Below are positions 40,301 through 43,711 of a DNA stretch of 64,000 bases, piece by piece; positions within the stretch are counted from its first letter, which is position 1; every line of letters begins with the position of its first letter. The notes under the pieces are model-generated. The model was given only the letters and a program-made list of their open reading frames with translations, had not been told where the DNA came from and searched no databases. The stretch spans positions 31,353,559 through 31,417,558 of the forward strand of contig CM038708.1 of the NCBI GenBank assembly GCA_021613375.1, read 5' to 3'. The translations under genes were made by a program, and so were the position numbers. The stretch is from Megaleporinus macrocephalus. Lineage: Eukaryota; Chordata; Actinopteri; Characiformes; Anostomidae.

Positions 40301-40374
40301 ACACTAAAGTAGGCTAACAGAGAAGCACAGTTACCTTTTTTAGCCTGGTTGCGTGCAGGTTTCTTATGGCCCAT
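228..40374 (-). CDS. asph: asph gene span: aspartate beta-hydroxylase / junctin / junctate locus (3' end outside window)
   Basis: The product family is an ER type II membrane protein. The long form hydroxylates Asp/Asn in EGF-like domains using Fe(II) and 2-oxoglutarate; the short forms (junctin, junctate) act in sarcoplasmic-reticulum calcium handling. I assembled the gene exon by exon from the minus strand. The order is a short cytosolic N-terminus, one membrane segment, an acidic EF-hand-like loop (DADGDGDFD), an acidic Glu/Pro/Thr-rich luminal linker, TPR-like repeats and the oxygenase domain with the HTGPTN motif. All exon junctions keep phase. The long-form exons seen sum to 1892 nt (630 codons plus 2 nt); with the missing last exon the protein would be about 680 aa, against 758 in human. 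The locus also has an alternative first exon (31234-31279) and a junctin-type terminal exon (15110-16797). Similarity was judged from memory of the human protein, not from a search. Confidence 0.95.
362..3222. repeat. asph intron dominated by minisatellite array 1
   Basis: No coding exon is needed here: the flanking exons join in phase 0. 362-671 and 2944-3222 are plain AT-rich DNA. The rest is the 24-bp array described separately. Confidence 0.8.
672..2943 (+). repeat. 24-bp minisatellite array 1 (about 93 units)
   Basis: Head-to-tail units of TAGTGATCTAAAACGTTT followed by G(A/G)CTGG, with length variants GTGTATCT (25 bp) and GTGTACT/GTGTTCT. Early units mostly carry TTGACTGG or TTGTCTGG; later units carry TTGGCTGG, some TTCGCTGG or TTGGCCGG. 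Because 24 is a multiple of three, runs without length variants read as an open LKRLTGSD octapeptide frame; I regard this as chance. Each unit carries one AACGTT CpG palindrome. Confidence 0.95.
3223..3314 (-). CDS. asph: asph oxygenase-domain exon (two-cysteine segment)
   Basis: Acceptor CTCTCCTGCAG|GC, donor GGCCAG|GTAATG, phase 1 to 0. Encodes GRKVGASCQSVPKTCAFLER then YPEATTCKRGQ, matching human ENACKGAPKTCTLLEKFPETTGCRRGQ with all three cysteines kept. Confidence 0.95.
3431..3566 (-). CDS. asph: asph oxygenase-domain exon (LFLPEDENLRETG)
   Basis: Acceptor TTGTGTGTAG|ATG, donor CAGG|GTAATA, phase 0 to 1. Encodes MLERNWMTIRDEALAVLDTR, then GLFLPEDENLRETGNWGQFT and LWQQ. Matches human LERNWKLIRDEGLAVM...GLFLPEDENLREKGDWSQFTLWQQG. 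Confidence 0.95.
3715..3855 (-). CDS. asph: asph exon (GHFESVWQRSLYNVAGLRAQPWW)
   Basis: Acceptor GTGCGTGCAG|GAG, donor CCGG|GTATAG, phase 0 to 0. Contains FESVWQRSLYNVAGLRAQPW and KETGYTDLVR, start of the Asp/Asn beta-hydroxylase domain. Matches human FASVWQRSLYNVNGLKAQPWWTPKETGYTELVK. Confidence 0.95.
3955..4044 (-). CDS. asph: asph exon (GTDDGRFYFHLGDALQRMG)
   Basis: Acceptor TGTTTGTGTTTAG|GAG, donor ATGAAT|GTAAGT, phase 0 to 0. Encodes EGLKSGAPGTDDGRFYFHLG then DALQRMGDMN. Matches human ESGDPGTDDGRFYFHLGDAMQRVG, the last helical repeat before the oxygenase fold. Confidence 0.95.
4634..4990 (+). mobile_element. decayed LINE reverse-transcriptase C-terminal fragment
   Basis: The frame reads VEEFKYLRLLLL..., then VVLKRKPSQKAKLS, then after a frameshift TERMRLQTRAAEMS. 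This resembles the widespread fish RTE/Rex-type pattern VEEFKYLG...VKRELSQKAKLS...RIQAAEMSFLRR. Stops and frameshifts make it a fossil. Sits in an asph intron. Confidence 0.65.
5468..5997 (+). mobile_element. LINE (L2/Rex1-like) 3' end
   Basis: Begins with a peptide RYRSTWYRTSRLSKSFFPQA then IRLLNTS, the typical end of CR1/L2-clade ORF2. It is followed by a 3' UTR ending ATGACAATAAAGTTCACTTTGTCTTG. 5'-truncated. The clade is inferred from memory. Confidence 0.65.
6087..6185 (-). CDS. asph: asph TPR exon (DDGFAKVHYGFILK)
   Basis: Acceptor CTCTTTACAG|GTG, donor CTCAGG|GTGAGA, phase 0 to 0. Encodes VLAVAPDDGFAKVHYGFILK then SENKIAESIPYLR, nearly the human sequence (NDGFAKVHYGFILKAQNKIAESIPYLK). 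Confidence 0.95.
6585..6721 (-). CDS. asph: asph TPR exon (LKNDLGVAHLLIGDN)
   Basis: Acceptor CATCTTCCCACAG|GC, donor GAAGAG|GTGAGA, phase 1 to 0. Contains RGSLATLEKLVQIFPEDI and LKNDLGVAHLLIGDNKGA, a clear TPR matching human RGSLLTLQRLVQLFPND and LKNDLGVGYLLIGDN. Confidence 0.95.
6826..6976 (-). CDS. asph: asph exon AEDDMAEKLRSN...KRRADRQQFLG
   Basis: Acceptor TTTGTGTTCAG|GCT, donor TTAG|GTACAC, phase 0 to 1. Encodes AEDDMAEKLRSNDMLLKAVN and on to LKRRADRQQFLG, matching human CEDDLAEKRRSNEVL...LKRRSDRQQFLG. Helical repeat region before the catalytic domain. Confidence 0.95.
6977..8186. other. asph intron, no exon seen
   Basis: AT-rich intron. Apart from the hairpin at 7426-7520 I see no conserved element. 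Confidence 0.6.
7426..7520. repeat. near-perfect 44-bp-arm hairpin with 7-nt loop
   Basis: Left arm 7426-7469, loop 7470-7476, right arm 7477-7520, with three mismatches in 44 pairs (core CCAGTCTACAATAGCA / TGCTATTGTAGACTGG). It lies in an asph intron, so it would be transcribed as a strong stem-loop. Possibly a tiny palindromic MITE or a hairpin-RNA precursor. Confidence 0.85.
8187..8273 (-). CDS. asph: asph TPR-like exon
   Basis: Acceptor TATTCTTTTAG|GGG, donor GCTCAG|GTAAAG, phase 0 to 0. Encodes GKVEEALRAFEALVQKYPQS then PRSRYGKAQ, matching human GKIEEAVNAFKELVRKYPQSPRARYGKAQ. Confidence 0.95.
8390..8475 (-). CDS. asph: asph exon KKKKPKFFNKFDKTVKAEIN
   Basis: Acceptor TTTTCTACAG|CC, donor AAGAAG|GTGGGC, phase 1 to 0. 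Encodes KKKKPKFFNKFDKTVKAEIN then AAEKLRKK, matching human KLLNKFDKTIKAELDAAEKLRKR. A basic stretch starts the TPR-like luminal region. Confidence 0.93.
8577..8714 (-). CDS. asph: asph Pro/Glu/Thr-rich linker exon
   Basis: Acceptor TTTTATTCCTAAG|AT, likely donor GAGC|GTGGGT, phase 1 to 1, 138 nt. Encodes a TPEKTPEPEPTAE-type stretch with imperfect repeats of (P/E/T)-rich peptide, PEST-like and probably extended. It directly precedes the folded TPR-like part. The donor is the only phase-consistent GT near the end of the open stretch. Confidence 0.75.
8803..8865 (-). CDS. asph: asph 63-nt acidic linker exon
   Basis: Acceptor TTTTTCACAG|AA, donor ATTA|GTATGT, phase 1 to 1. Encodes ELSATERYQGEESNLVQVEE then I. 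Acidic, similar in character to the human luminal linker. Confidence 0.7.
8957..8992 (-). CDS. asph: asph 36-nt linker exon
   Basis: Acceptor GTGTTCAG|AG, donor CTAG|GTAATG, phase 1 to 1. Encodes ELVVEASPEKTL. Confidence 0.65.
9115..9144 (-). CDS. asph: asph 30-nt linker micro-exon
   Basis: Acceptor CATTTGCAG|AT, donor GGAG|GTGAGA, phase 1 to 1. Encodes DSLENIDSTG. Acidic, in line with the linker. Confidence 0.65.
9351..9386 (-). CDS. asph: asph 36-nt linker exon
   Basis: Acceptor TTTGCAG|AC, donor TTTTG|GTCAGT, phase 1 to 1. Encodes DVAAGASNFRSF. One of a run of very short symmetric exons in the luminal linker. Any subset could be spliced out in frame. Confidence 0.65.
9671..9787 (-). CDS. 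asph: asph acidic linker exon with apparent GC donor
   Basis: Acceptor TTTGCAG|AT in phase 1, then DTSVNQKPEEFSAEKSQTET, continuing GSEVRDEGPESVPVTSVHE. The only exit that keeps phase 1 is GAAG|GCATGT, a GC-AG intron. The nearest GT sites (CCT|GTAACT, GGCAT|GTTACC) give phase 0 or 2 and would break the following exons. The exon is symmetric and could also be cassette-skipped. Confidence 0.65.
10200..10990 (-). mobile_element. decayed Tc1-like transposon
   Basis: On the minus strand: LKALELQQTTTRAGIH (Tc1 helix-turn-helix end), then after breaks NILCTDESK (first catalytic Asp region), then VKHGSGREMVWG and TMNSALCQK, matching the Tc1 pattern VKHGGGSVMVWGCF...TMNSALYQKIL. Stops and frameshifts throughout; a fossil inside an asph intron. 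Terminal repeats not resolved. Confidence 0.75.
11053..11109 (-). CDS. asph: asph exon 'GLKEK' (start of hydroxylase-form luminal linker)
   Basis: Acceptor ACCACAAACAG|GA, donor GCAG|GTAAGA, phase 1 to 1. With the base from exon 3 it encodes GLKEKTVKVETRDAPHTRA, aligned with human GLKERSTSEPAVPPEEAEPH. It begins the acidic linker used by the hydroxylase and junctate forms. Confidence 0.85.
11110..15040. other. asph intron / downstream of junctin-like terminal exon
   Basis: AT-rich DNA without supported exons. It holds a compound microsatellite at 14015-14093: (TG)n followed by (TA)n. A 91-codon open frame at 13610-13885 (+) has no recognisable similarity and no splice context. Confidence 0.6.
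14020..14090. repeat. compound (TG)n(TA)n microsatellite
   Basis: About 21 TG units followed by about 12 TA units. Confidence 0.95.
15041..15046 (-). promoter_or_regulatory. polyadenylation signal for the junctin-like transcript
   Basis: AATAAA on the minus strand, about 64 nt downstream of the terminal-exon TGA. This supports 15110-16797 as a 3' terminal exon. The 3' UTR would be very short. Confidence 0.55.
15110..16797 (-). CDS. asph: asph junctin-like terminal exon: about 560-residue Lys/Glu (KEKE) repeat tail
   Basis: The open frame extends beyond this exon, but a strong acceptor, TGTTCTCTCATCTAG|AG, lies inside it in phase 1, matching the two upstream junctin-type exons. I therefore place the exon start at 16797. 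The tail begins EHSTREIGQKLKVALKEQLR, continues as an amphipathic helical stretch, then becomes near-perfect repeats of RLAKEKAEKE and variants (EEKE, AERE, KEQAEKE), ending SSIRKARK and TGA. An AATAAA lies about 65 nt past the stop. Total protein: 676-678 aa. In mammals KEKE motifs of junctin and triadin bind calsequestrin and the ryanodine receptor; I infer the same role. The repeat is tandem at DNA level, so its length may vary between alleles or be collapsed in assemblies. Alternative: a separate coiled-coil gene nested in the intron. Confidence 0.75.
16798..18609. other. asph intron
   Basis: No exon seen. 17560-17720 contains, on the minus strand, TCTCAAACTGGTCCTCAGGG-type sequence that looks like a common fish interspersed repeat. 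The open frame continuing from the K/E exon to 16870 ends at an in-frame TGA and is judged intronic. Confidence 0.5.
18610..18648 (-). CDS. asph: asph junctin-type exon b
   Basis: Acceptor TTACACTACAG|CT, donor AGAG|GTACCT, 39 nt, phase 1 to 1. Encodes AENPKEDAPERNR. The ENP start echoes the preceding junctin-type exon, suggesting an old exon duplication (inference). Symmetric phase means it can be skipped without a frameshift. Confidence 0.7.
18995..19568. mobile_element. non-autonomous hAT-type element with 8-bp target-site duplication
   Basis: Terminal inverted repeats CAGTGTTGCCAACT... / ...AGTTGGCAACAGTG, flanked on both sides by the identical 8-mer CACATGTA (18987-18994 and 19569-19576). 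The 8-bp duplication and CAG ends fit the hAT superfamily. It is 574 bp with no transposase. An internal stretch at 19283-19340 with TTTATTGATCCCAGAGGGAA looks like a LINE tail nested inside. Confidence 0.85.
20618..20659 (-). CDS. asph: asph junctin-type exon a (KKKGSNKK)
   Basis: Acceptor CCTCTGGAATTTAG|AG, donor AAAAAAG|GTGTAT, 42 nt, phase 1 to 1. Encodes ENPVTTKKKGSNKK. It is short and basic, like the junctin-specific luminal exons of mammals. The polypyrimidine tract is modest, so confidence rests on phase, position and peptide character. Confidence 0.7.
21853..21971. repeat. palindromic element with AAGCAGACT/CCACCTTA arms
   Basis: Left arm 21853-21895 and right arm 21936-21971 pair over about 36 bp with a 7-nt gap (TAAGGTGG...GGGAAAACTGA...ATAAGAAGCAGACT). 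Related sequence recurs at about 40008-40100, 37558-37600 and 61955-61990, so this is a dispersed MITE-like family. Confidence 0.7.
22561..22636. repeat. (TA)n microsatellite
   Basis: About 38 perfect TA units. Short open frames across it on both strands are low-complexity artefacts. Confidence 0.97.
22893..22999. repeat. perfect 28-bp inverted repeat around an A/T-rich microsatellite
   Basis: Arms 22893-22920 (ACTGTGTGAAACTAGCACAG then TATGAAAC) and 22972-22999 are exact reverse complements. The 51-bp spacer is (TAAA)n and (AT)n. Strong cruciform/hairpin potential; possibly the ends of a palindromic MITE with microsatellite growth in the middle. Confidence 0.9.
24066..26530 (+). repeat. 24-bp minisatellite array 2 (about 100 units)
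   Basis: Same unit and orientation as array 1, in the intron between the junctin-type exon at 20618 and exon 3. It differs in variants: most units are TTGACTGG, and many carry AAAACCTTT in place of AAAACGTTT. GATACT and GTGTACT length variants are common, and the left edge has CTACAACG units. Multi-unit blocks recur (for example near 24800, 25080 and 25440), suggesting higher-order amplification. Confidence 0.95.
26527..28640 (+). repeat. local tandem segmental duplication, three partial copies of a roughly 370-bp block
   Basis: The phrases CCCTGTTCTTC(A/G)CTGGTTCAG, GCCCACCTCTATT and GAGCTCAGATATTTGTTGGTG recur at about 26.65-26.82, 28.03-28.14 and 28.40-28.54 kb. The preceding ATTGATTAAACATT...TATAGGTTCTTCTTGACTGG part recurs at 27.79-27.87 and 28.17-28.25 kb, with a further degenerate start at 28.56 kb. 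Two copies contain a single degenerate 24-bp minisatellite unit at the position where array 2 sits in the first copy. Exon 3 (27442-27513) lies between copies. Confidence 0.75.
27442..27513 (-). CDS. asph: asph exon 3 (EF-hand-like acidic loop; splice hub)
   Basis: Acceptor CGATCACAG|GT, donor TTGG|GTGAGT, phase 1 to 1. Encodes GTFGGVYDADGDGDFDVEDA then KVLL. The DADGDGDFD loop is the conserved calcium-binding motif just inside the lumen. The split last codon becomes E when joined to 20618-20659, giving VLLE as in human junctin. It becomes G when joined to 11053-11109, giving VLLGLKE as in the human hydroxylase. The exon is therefore the branch point between the two product types. Confidence 0.93.
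29428..29577 (-). CDS. asph: asph exon 2 (membrane segment)
   Basis: Acceptor TTTTTCTGCAG|AG, donor GTAG|GTGAGA, phase 1 to phase 1. It encodes a basic cytosolic stretch (TKSTKKAEGN) followed by the single hydrophobic segment WLIVLALLGAWMSVAVVWF and the conserved DVVDY. This is nearly the human signal-anchor (ALLGVWTSVAVVWFDLVDY), which sets the type II topology with the C-terminus in the ER/SR lumen. Shared by all forms of the protein. Confidence 0.93.
29578..31233. other. asph intron between alternative first exon and exon 2
   Basis: No exon seen. The part near 31.2 kb rises in GC and CpG, joining the putative P2 promoter. Confidence 0.5.
31234..31279 (-). CDS. asph: asph alternative first coding exon (junctin-type, promoter P2)
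   Basis: Encodes MGETKADGTKMANVT plus one base. It ends at a donor, ACAG|GTAGAA, in phase 1, exactly the phase exon 2 needs. An in-frame TAG lies 12 nt before the ATG, so the start is bounded. Human junctin also starts from a separate first exon with a short polar peptide (MAEDKET...), so I infer the same role here. A good acceptor-like sequence (TTTTCCCTTGCAG) lies at about 31319, so a further upstream non-coding exon is possible. The 31280-31560 stretch is CpG-rich. Confidence 0.65.
31406..31415 (-). promoter_or_regulatory. MEF2-type site upstream of the alternative first exon
   Basis: On the minus strand the sequence is CTAAAAATAA, a perfect match to the MEF2 consensus YTA(A/T)4TAR, about 127 bp upstream of the alternative ATG at 31279. 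As I recall, the human junctin/junctate promoter (P2) is activated by MEF2, so this is the expected factor in the expected place. It could also act as a TATA-like element. Confidence 0.55.
32070..32225. repeat. (GA)n then (GATA)n compound microsatellite with LINE-like tail
   Basis: About 48 GA-type units followed by about 15 GATA units, then TTTATTGATCCCGAAGGAAATT at 32226 onward. That is a common fish repeat end, also seen in degraded form at 19300, so the GATA run is probably the tail of an interspersed repeat. Confidence 0.85.
32531..33415 (+). mobile_element. LINE-like 3' region with internal duplication
   Basis: Two copies of a 134-bp block (32531-32664 and 32987-33120) contain AGAGCTATTAAAGAGTGGAACTC, reading like the RAIKEWNS end of a reverse-transcriptase ORF. 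Downstream, 33340-33410 carries GACCCCAGGAAGAATAGCTG...AGCTAATGGGGATCCAAATAAA, a 3' end I recall as common in fish LINEs. Confidence 0.55.
32700..32989 (+). repeat. direct repeat copy 1 of a 290-bp unit
   Basis: Nearly identical to 33828-34121 (from GCTAATCAACCATCCAAGGC to CACATAAACACAACCAA). Both carry a short open frame reading NHPRQAKQTRGSPVQGAAQC, but it is brief and unsupported as a gene. Confidence 0.85.
33828..34121 (+). repeat. direct repeat copy 2 of a 290-bp unit
   Basis: Second copy of the 32700-32989 unit, separated by the LINE-like 3' end. Differences are scattered substitutions and a 4-nt insertion (CTTC/CACA region). Confidence 0.85.
34205..35140 (+). mobile_element. non-autonomous DNA element, copy 1
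   Basis: Starts AGAGATGGAAGGATCGATCG and carries CGGCCGAT-rich ends. Many internal blocks match, in reverse complement, the element at 59453-60277 (for example TGGTGGGGAACCAA, CAGACCAGATCTGACCGGTA, AAACCAGTTTAGACCATG). The right end is diverged. No transposase. Confidence 0.75.
36201..36841 (+). repeat. dispersed repeat copy 1 (hAT-like?)
   Basis: Matches 38688-39370 over about 640 bp, from GATAAACTATTGAGA to ACCTTGGCCTGA. No coding capacity. A CAGAGGTC-type end at 38626 and a CAGGGG-type reverse-complement end near 36890 suggest hAT-like termini. Confidence 0.7.
37275..37364. repeat. (TA)n(TG)n microsatellite
   Basis: Short TA run followed by about 33 TG units. Confidence 0.95.
38688..39370 (+). 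repeat. dispersed repeat copy 2 (hAT-like?)
   Basis: Second, same-orientation copy of 36201-36841 about 2.5 kb away in the same asph intron. Confidence 0.7.
40008..40100. repeat. MITE-like palindrome just downstream of asph exon 1
   Basis: TTCCACCTTAACTGGTGCA at the left pairs with TACCATTTAAGGTGGA at the right. Same family as 21853-21971. It lies about 240 bp inside intron 1 on the transcript. Confidence 0.55.
40335..40374 (-). CDS. asph: asph exon 1 (promoter P1 first coding exon)
   Basis: Encodes MGHKKPARNQAKK plus one base of the next codon. The donor is AAAAAAG|GTAACTG, phase 1, and it joins exon 2 in frame. This is the short, basic cytosolic N-terminus of the hydroxylase-type transcript. 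The ATG is followed by G at +4. Upstream sequence (40375-40720) is GC-rich with many CpGs, fitting a housekeeping-type promoter. The true transcription start is not visible. Confidence 0.8.
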
Positions 40375-43300
40375 GACAAAAGTGGCGAAACGCAGTGCGG
40401 TCTGACCATAAACTCGCACTTTATCCTGAAGTTACAAGTCCCTTCGGTAAACAGCAAAGCGGAGTCAGATGAAATCTGTAGCTCGGCTCTCTGTGTAGTT
40501 AAAGGCAAACCGTGTGAAAGTGACTGACAGGGGTTTCGTCCAATCGGCTCCTGCAGAGCGAGAGGTGGGCGGGGATATCGCCTCCCGGAGCCAATCGCAC
40601 CGGAGCTTATCCTCGGCGCGAGTGGCGTGTGGATGCGCGCGCCACTGAATCCGCCTCTCTGTGGAACTTGCGTAACGTGGCAACCTCGGAATTTAGGAGC
40701 TTTTTCTCGCGAGATTTCAAGGATTCGCGATTTCTGCTCGGTTGGAGAAAGAGATTTATTATGAATCTGAATGAAAAATTATGTCCTATTACCTTTTTAT
40801 TTATGTAAAATTGAAAGGCATCTGTACTTTAGGTTAAAATAAAAATATATTAAAATGAGCATAAAGGATCGCAAGAGCACTTAAAATGTCTGTGTTTATC
40901 TCTGGTATGGTGATTTTGACATCATGTTCTATCAGATATGTTCACTGAAAAGTTCTAGTGATGCCACACATTTATTTGGTTAGTCAATTTAAGTATTTTT
41001 AGGAAAAAAGCAAAAAATAAAAAACTAGTTGGATTAAATTTGATTTTGCGGCACGAGTACAGCTTGATCTGTTATCAAAATGACTATAAAGAAAGAATGC
41101 GTTCATCAGTTTTTTATTTATATAATCTATTTAGTTATAACTAGTAACAACTCATGATTATTTAGTTTAACTGTTAACTGTTTTTATAACCTTCAAAACA
41201 AAAATAAAATAAAAATAGCTGGATGATTTTAATAAACATGTTTTTGATTAAAACATTTTTTTTCAGCTTTCCCTTTTGCGGAATATTATCTCTCATTTCA
41301 ACCCTGTTTCAACCCATTTCAACCCTCAGTGTTGTATTATATTTTGGACACTTTCTGTAGATTAAGCACTTACTTTGGGAAAAGAAGAAAAGAAGTGCAT
41401 TTAAAAGAGTCTCCTCAAATAAGGTGGCACTTAATTTTTAAGTTTTGTTTATTTCTTTATAACTTTTCCATAGCTTATCACAACTTACCAAACTTACCCT
41501 CCCAGGTTTTCTAAAACATTTCATGTATTTTACCAGATAGTTGAAACTGTCCAAAACTTATTTCCAGATTCCCAAAAATATTATTCCCAGATTTTTTTTG
41601 ATGTGTCCATTCCTGGTACAGTTTCTGTTATTGTCAAGAGACGTCTTGCAGTTTTTCAGAAACAACAACAAGAACAACACCCTTCAGTGTCAGAAGTTGG
41701 TTTACTGCCTCTCACAATCCAAATAATTCCAAACACTTTCACTGATGTTGAGTTCTGGACTCTGGGGTGTTTATCTGTTTCCTTATTCTCACACCTCTCC
41801 ATGAGCCTGGTCAGACTTGCTTTAGCAGGGAAAACCTAAGAATGGACAACAGGACTGGCACCACTGGTAACAGTTGCCATTGTTCTCAGTAAAATAGAAA
41901 CACACATATCTCAACTGTTTGGGTTTTTATTAAGATTGAAATATCAAAACACTGATATCGTTCTTAGACATCTTTGGACAATACGTAGTGTTTGTATCCT
42001 GAACACAGCACTGAATGAGTAGAACATATTTAATATAGCTCTCTTCACGATACTATTAAAATTTGTAAAGCTATTTAAAACGATGCTGGGTCGATATTTT
42101 CTTGAAACAGAGAATCAAGAAACAGTAGATGGACAAATTCATGTGCTTGTCAGGTTAAGTGGACAAAGGAGAGGCCAACAAATGCTTGGAGGAAGATGCA
42201 CTACCAGAGCTAAATCCTGTACTTAAATCCAACACGTTATCATTATAATTATGATCTTCAGTACCTTATATAAGTTCAACTTCCATCATCACTGTATGAA
42301 TTCTGCCCTGAAACTGCCCTAGTGGGCGGAACAGTTACCATATAAAGAAAGAAGGTTAGGCCCATTCGAATACAGCTCAGGCCTAACCTTACACCTCAGG
42401 CATGACAGCAACATTATTACAAAGCAAGTTTCGCATTTTATAAACTGTCCTGCTGTATCAGCTTTAAAGATTCGCTAGATCATATTGCTGACCTCTTTTT
42501 TTTGTTTTTTTTGAAAACTTTTGTCTATAAAAGTTGCGGCAGCTCTGCATAGTTTTACGATGGCTTTCAAATTGTGCGTTACTTATTTTTTTAATGTTTT
42601 AACTTTTCAAAGTATTGTTTTCTGCATTACTATGTATGTAATATCTCGATGGTTTAAGGTAATTCAAGAAGCTGATCTGATAACTGTGTAGTTCTGTACA
42701 GGTGGGAACACTACGACGTTGAATGGAGAGATGCACAAGGTCATTACTAGGATAAGCAATGGGGTTTTGATCAACGTCATTAATGAAAAAGAAGTCAAAT
42801 TCGAGGGACTTTGGATTTATTTGCACAAAGCAAGGACACAAGGATTAAGAGAAGTGTGCTCACATGTTTCAGCTTACCTTGCTTTGTGCAAATAAAGACT
42901 TTTTTCACTTAGTTTCAATAACAAATTGAACCAGACACTGAAAAACACTGTTAATTCAATATAAAGAATTAACTTAGTCATAATTAAAGGAATATTCCAG
43001 TGTTTTTCACCCGAATCTCTGTTCGCCAGTGATAACCATTTTAAAAAGAACAGAAAACCTGTTCACTTGAAACACTAATATATCAGAAGCCTTCGGGCAG
43101 TGTTTAAATATGTTTTCTTTTTCCAAACACAGGGAAACACATTTCAGCCATGTGCCACCAACATAGCACATGCAGATGACGTGGGAAAAGTATTCCTTTA
43201 ATGACAGAAGAAAAGAAAACTAAAACAAAAAAAGAAAAAGCTCCCTCTCTCCCTTTTTTTCCCTCTTGTATTAAAATGTACAAATGCTCACACACTGTGT

Positions 43301-43380
43301 ACGTATGCATAACATCACTCCCTCCAAAACTGTAGAGCCTCACACAAAGACAGGCCTGTTCTGCGCTGGCTCGGGCCGTA
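40375..43380. other. asph promoter region and sdcbp 3' flank
   Basis: 40375-40740 is CpG-rich (asph promoter and 5' UTR). 40741-42300 is AT-rich with nothing recognisable. The sdcbp 3' UTR should run left from 43380. One candidate AATAAA on the minus strand lies at 42816-42821. It falls in a perfect 20-bp inverted repeat (42816-42835 / 42877-42896). Confidence 0.5.
40705..40714. promoter_or_regulatory. TCTCGCGAGA palindrome in the P1 promoter region
   Basis: A perfect TCTCGCGAGA palindrome lies about 330 bp upstream of the exon-1 ATG. This element marks many CpG-rich, TATA-less vertebrate promoters and is known as the BANP (formerly also ZBTB33-associated) motif. Presence of the motif is seen; its use is inferred. 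Confidence 0.5.
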
Positions 43381-43435
43381 TCACACCTCAGGGATGGAGT
43401 GGTCCATTAGAGACTTCACAATGCTGCTGCACATC
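43381..43435 (-). CDS. sdcbp: sdcbp exon 9, last coding exon
   Basis: Acceptor CTCTCTCTGCAG|G, phase 2. Encodes [17 protein letters not shown] and TGA, matching the human end KSLMDHTIPEV. Confidence 0.94.
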
Positions 43436-43658
43436 CTGCAGAGAGAGGAAGTACAGCAATAAAAGAGCATTAAAAATAGAATGAAAAGGGCTCTTTTAGG
43501 TATGTGTAGCAAATCAAGCCCCTCATTAGCATTAAGCTTTGTTTTCCCACAGCCACTCGGCTTTACCTTTTCATCATATGTTCAAAGATGACCACTGGCA
43601 TCACCGTTACGGTCACAACGCTGCCATTAGAATTGAGAATGTCCAACACTTGAGAGTC

Positions 43659-43711
<53 letters not shown>

